From Synechococcus sp. BL107 (lineage in GTDB: Bacteria; Cyanobacteriota; Cyanobacteriia; PCC-6307; Cyanobiaceae), in assembly GCF_000153805.1 (NCBI RefSeq), contig NZ_DS022298.1:2174827-2238826 (forward strand): DNA of 64,000 bases, given 5' to 3'. The notes under the pieces were generated by a model. The model was given only the letters and a program-made list of their open reading frames with translations, did not search any database and was not told the origin of the DNA. Position 1 is the stretch's first letter. Every line of letters begins with the position of its first letter. Positions 60,903 to 64,000 of this stretch are shown here, one piece after another. The translations under genes were made by a program, and so were the position numbers.

Positions 60903-61465
60903 ATGTAGAGGTGGCCCAGGGTTTTCGTTCCGTAGGCACGTCGCTTAAGCATCCAGCCAGGCTGAAGATTGAGTTGAACAAAACCGCTAGCAACCCCACC
61001 GGCCCGAGCCACCACATACACCGGCTGGGAAGAATTTCGGGTCGGGGCTGCCAAAAGTTCGATATCGCTGCCGGTTTTGACCACGGTGAGGCGATAACGG
61101 GTGCCCAGATCGTCGCCACCAAGGCGTAAGGAGTACCCATTGCCATCGATATAGCGGTTGCAAACGCCTGTGAAATCAAAGCTTGAGAGCAGGGGGTCCA
61201 CCGCAGCAGGCACACCACCACTCACGGCGAAGCAAGGACGCTTGTTGGTGCGCTGTTCGTAGATATTCAGCTGAGATCTGGCGCCTTTGCCAATTGGAGC
61301 CGACACCAAGATGAAGTTGGCCTCCTCCACGGGAACCGCTGTAAAGAGGGAACCCTGGGCCATCACCGGGACAGTCCCTGACAAAGCAACAGCAAGTCCA
61401 GCAGCGGTAGGCAAAAAGCGAGGGATCACGGCCGAGAGCTGAGTTACTGGAATCGTAAAAGTCAT
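60875..61465 (-). CDS. DUF3747 secreted protein
   Basis: From the ATG at 61465, 196 residues. The signal MTFTIPVTQLSAVIPRFLPT-AAGLAVALSG precedes VPVEEANFILVSAPIGKGAR, QLNIYEQRTNKRPCFAVSG and YSLRLGGDDLGTRYRLTVVK. This is the DUF3747 pattern of cyanobacterial secreted proteins, usually with an N-terminal signal and an SLH-free beta domain. Two cysteines could form a disulfide. It overlaps the comM 3' end by 28 bp, convergently. Confidence 0.85.
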   Translation of the reverse strand: MTFTIPVTQLSAVIPRFLPTAAGLAVALSGTVPVMAQGSLFTAVPVEEANFILVSAPIGKGARSQLNIYEQRTNKRPCFAVSGGVPAAVDPLLSSFDFTGVCNRYIDGNGYSLRLGGDDLGTRYRLTVVKTGSDIELLAAPTRNSSQPVYVVARAGGVASGFVQLNLQPGWMLKRRAYGTKTLGHLYIYRDSAPAE

Positions 61466-61486
61466 GGTCAATTCAAGCCCGCCCAA

Positions 61487-61684
61487 TCAGGCCGGTTTGT
61501 TCAACCGAATCGCGACAAGTAGTGTCCCAACGGTGGCGGGGGCAGCGATCGCCAAGATCCAACTGGTGGTGGACACACCAAGATCGGGATCCCCATAGGC
61601 AAGCTCAAACACGCATCCAGTGCTGGCAATCCCCAGAACACATGCCAGAGCTAGAAAAAGTCCGGCCAAAGGTTTCATTGGCAT
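61487..61684 (-). CDS. Small membrane protein (65 aa)
   Basis: A 65-residue protein with two hydrophobic segments (LAGLFLALACVLGIASTGCV and WILAIAAPATVGTLLVAIRL) joined by FELAYGDPDLGVSTTS. It is of a kind conserved in cyanobacteria. It stops 21 bp before the DUF3747 ATG and starts three bases after the peptide-deformylase stop, so it is probably in one unit. Function unknown. Confidence 0.7.
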   Translation of the reverse strand: MPMKPLAGLFLALACVLGIASTGCVFELAYGDPDLGVSTTSWILAIAAPATVGTLLVAIRLNKPA

Positions 61685-61687
61685 GGC

Positions 61688-62299
61688 TCAGGACACGCTT
61701 TGAACATATTTGGACTGAAACCCATTGTCCTTCAGTTCTTTCTGAAGACCGTCTTGATCCGTCACCCGATCCACAAACAACACACCATTGAGATGGTCCA
61801 TCTCATGCTGAATACAGCGGGCCATTAATCCGTCGGCTTTCATTTTTCGTGGTCGTCCCATTTCATCGCGATAGCTCAATTCGATTGCGGTGGGACGCAC
61901 CACATCGAGATAAACCCCAGGGATGCTGAGGCAACCCTCCTCATAGGTGTCCAAACCAGCGCTTGCAGCGGTGATCTCTGGATTAATCAGCACCAGAGGG
62001 GGCGTCGCTGCGTTTTCCAGGTCGAGATCAATCACCAAAAGCTGCTGATACACAGCAACTTGAGGCGCGGCTAATCCAATGCCCTTGGCGGTGTACATGC
62101 TGCGCAGCATGTCTCTGGCCAATTCCCGCACTTGATCATTCACCTTGCCGATCCGCTGAGCAGGCTGACGCAACGCATCAGCACCAAGGGTATGGATCTC
62201 CAAAGGAGGGGTTTCCAGGGCCGTCTTCGGCACCAACATCGTGTCCCTGGCCTTGTCAGCCGCCCGTGCCAACTGCGCAAAGCTTCCCGCCAAGACCAC
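61688..62299 (-). CDS. def: Peptide deformylase
   Basis: A 203-residue enzyme with the three motifs GIGLAAPQV, EEGCLSIPGV and QHEMDHLNG (HExxH), all metal ligands present. It removes the formyl group of nascent proteins. The N-terminal ~30 residues before the core are longer than in the minimal enzyme, as in many cyanobacteria. The ATG at 62299 is used; another lies at residue 21. It is divergent from the S9 peptidase, with 43 bp between starts. Confidence 0.96.
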   Translation of the reverse strand: MVLAGSFAQLARAADKARDTMLVPKTALETPPLEIHTLGADALRQPAQRIGKVNDQVRELARDMLRSMYTAKGIGLAAPQVAVYQQLLVIDLDLENAATPPLVLINPEITAASAGLDTYEEGCLSIPGVYLDVVRPTAIELSYRDEMGRPRKMKADGLMARCIQHEMDHLNGVLFVDRVTDQDGLQKELKDNGFQSKYVQSVS

Positions 62300-62342
62300 T
62301 CCTCTATTGGTCCAGCATGGTAATCGGGATCATTCGACCGCC

Positions 62343-64000
62343 ATGGGACACACCCAGCTCTCCGCACAAACCGCCGTTGGCCGGCTCCCAGGCCTGAAGG
62401 AACCGAAGCTGATTCAAGGAGCAGACAACGTTCTCTGGCTGATCTGGCTTGAACAGCGTCCGGCGGAGAAAGGACGGACCACCGCAATGATGCGCCGCTT
62501 TGGCGAGCCAACTAGCCCTCAGATCGAACTAACGCCAGCACCGATCAACCTGCGCAGTCGGGTGCATGACTACGGCGGCGGAGTCCTGGCCACAGCCGCA
62601 GACAACAACCACCTGCATCTGGTGTGGATCGATGCCGGATGTCTTTGGCAACAACGGCTGTGTTGGAGAGAAGCCAGCTCAGGCCAAGATGTGCCCGCAG
62701 CCAAAACCCCTCCAGAACGGCTGACATGCCCAGGGCCGTGGGAACTGGCGGATGGTCTGCTGAATCTTCAGCACAACCAGTGGATCGGCATCCGCGAACA
62801 ACAGGGAAAAGATCAACTCGTCAGCGTCAACCTTCAGCGCACCGATCAAGAACCAGAACTGCTCCATCAGCCAGCAGACTTTGCTGGATATGCCGCACTG
62901 AATCCAAAAGGAGACCGCCTGGCCTGGGTGGAATGGTCGCAACCATCGATGCCTTGGGACAGCAGCAGCCTGTGGTGCGCTGAGCTCAGCCACACAGGAG
63001 AGCTCATCAATCCAACCCAACGGGCCGGGGGGAATGGCGTTTCTGTATTTCAACCCCAATGGCTTCCGGATGGCCGGCTGCTGGTGGCGGAAGACAGCAG
63101 CGGCTGGTGGAATTTGATGCTGGAGGAGCCAGCCACTGAATCGTGGGAACGGCCTTGGCCGATGGCAGCGGAAACGGCCATGCCCCAATGGATTTACGGC
63201 ATGAGTACCACCGCCTGGGATGGAGAACGGCTGCTGGCGGCGACCTGCGCAGACGGCACTTGGACGCTGCAACGCCTGGGGCTCGATGGGACGGTGCTGA
63301 AGCTCGCGCAACCCTTTGATGATCTAGCCGGTCTGAGGGCCTGTAACGGCAAGGCGGTAGCCGTCGCCAGCAACAGCAGCTGTGGAGCCGGGCTCCTCGA
63401 GCTCGACCTTCAATCCCCCACGACAACCTGGAGCCATACCCCTGCCGTAGCGACGCCTCTGCCCGACAGGGAGATCAGCGTGGGGCAAGCTCTTTGGTTC
63501 AAGGGACACCAGCAGCAACGCACCCATGCCTGGTATTACCCGCCCATCGGAGCCGGGGATGGACCAGCCCCCCTCCTGGTGAAAAGCCACAGCGGCCCGA
63601 CAGCGATGGCCCGCCGCGGCCTAAGCCTGGCGATTCAGTACTGGACCAGCCGCGGCTGGGGTGTCGTGGATGTGAATTACGGCGGGTCCACCGGTTTCGG
63701 ACGTGCGTATCGGGAACGGTTGAACCAAGGCTGGGGCGTCGTCGATGTGGCGGACTGCGCCGCCGCGGCCCAGGCATTGATCGCCTCAGGACACGCCCAT
63801 CCCGATCAAATAGCGATCGAAGGGGGCAGCGCAGGGGGATTCACCACCCTGGCAGCACTGTGCTTCACCGATGTGTTCCGCGCTGGTGCCTGCCGCTATG
63901 CCGTTTGTGATCTCACTGCGATGGCGACAGACACCCATCGCTTTGAAGCCCGATACCTCGACAGTCTTGTTGGGGCCTGGCCAGAAGAGCGCGCCACCTA
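62343..64000 (+). CDS. S9 family (prolyl oligopeptidase-type) peptidase, 3'-truncated
   Basis: ATG at 62343 opens a frame with no stop to the window end (552 codons visible). The first ~370 residues form a seven-bladed propeller region (repeats such as LNPKGDRLAWVEW and PQWLPDGRLLVAEDSSGWWN). The alpha/beta hydrolase begins with PLLVKSHSGPTAM and GWGVVDVNYGGSTGFGRAYR, and has the nucleophile elbow EGGSAGGFTTLAAL (Ser). The remaining catalytic Asp and His are beyond the end. It is likely a peptidase of the S9C/dipeptidyl group. Confidence 0.92.
   Translation, partial: MGHTQLSAQTAVGRLPGLKEPKLIQGADNVLWLIWLEQRPAEKGRTTAMMRRFGEPTSPQIELTPAPINLRSRVHDYGGGVLATAADNNHLHLVWIDAGCLWQQRLCWREASSGQDVPAAKTPPERLTCPGPWELADGLLNLQHNQWIGIREQQGKDQLVSVNLQRTDQEPELLHQPADFAGYAALNPKGDRLAWVEWSQPSMPWDSSSLWCAELSHTGELINPTQRAGGNGVSVFQPQWLPDGRLLVAEDSSGWWNLMLEEPATESWERPWPMAAETAMPQWIYGMSTTAWDGERLLAATCADGTWTLQRLGLDGTVLKLAQPFDDLAGLRACNGKAVAVASNSSCGAGLLELDLQSPTTTWSHTPAVATPLPDREISVGQALWFKGHQQQRTHAWYYPPIGAGDGPAPLLVKSHSGPTAMARRGLSLAIQYWTSRGWGVVDVNYGGSTGFGRAYRERLNQGWGVVDVADCAAAAQALIASGHAHPDQIAIEGGSAGGFTTLAALCFTDVFRAGACRYAVCDLTAMATDTHRFEARYLDSLVGAWPEERAT

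Noticed and set aside
62679-63311. 210-codon minus-strand frame
   Set aside because: Antisense to the S9 peptidase, whose frame is open over 1.6 kb with catalytic motifs.

Overview
The window is chromosomal DNA of a marine picocyanobacterium, most likely a phycobilisome-bearing Synechococcus (subcluster 5). This rests on a circularly permuted, two-piece ssrA gene with the tag ANNIVRFSRQAAPVAA, PsbX, Ycf66, a high-light-inducible protein, a phycobilisome linker, DUF1651, DUF2973 and TIGR03643 proteins, and many tiny cyanobacterial membrane ORFs. The linker argues against Prochlorococcus.

Layout. (1) 1-16 kb is a surface-polysaccharide locus. A lipid module (GNAT acyltransferase end, acyl carrier protein, beta-ketoacyl synthase) faces a minus-strand capsule operon: KpsC, a KpsS-PlsC fusion and a second PlsC. 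The plus strand then carries a CMP-nonulosonate synthetase, three paralogous putative glycosyltransferases, a four-domain CBS-NeuB-SAF-TIM-barrel protein and three sulfotransferases. Together they suggest a sulfated, nonulosonate-containing glycan on a Kdo-linked lipid anchor. (2) 16-42 kb is AT-rich accessory DNA full of short genes, many below 60 codons. Larger genes here are a frame-disrupted prepilin, a DEAD-box helicase, a thermonuclease homologue, a phycobilisome-linker protein, a LOG/PhoH pair, a band-7 protein, a cupin lipoprotein and an RTX metalloprotease. Three separate small proteins end in a CP12-like cysteine loop. (3) 42-43.4 kb has a tyrosine recombinase abutting split ssrA; a decayed relative of that recombinase lies at 39.4-39.7 kb, so this side looks like an integration hotspot. 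(4) 43.4-64 kb is a GC-richer core block: rRNA methyltransferase, DUF883/holin-like pair, SMC, PRC-barrel protein, MsrB, LpxB-like protein, tRNA-Leu, AccC, YggT, PsbX, Ycf66, two lipoproteins, HLIP, ABC transporter, HIT protein, ComM (interrupted by a 4-bp duplication), DUF3747 protein, peptide deformylase and an S9 peptidase running off the end.

The most notable observations are the KpsS-PlsC fusion, the four-domain NeuB protein, the CP12-tail microprotein family, the interrupted comM and prepilin genes, the shared 21-nt leader before two microgenes, and the recombinase/ssrA junction with its decayed relative. All family assignments come from reading motifs by eye; no database search was run.
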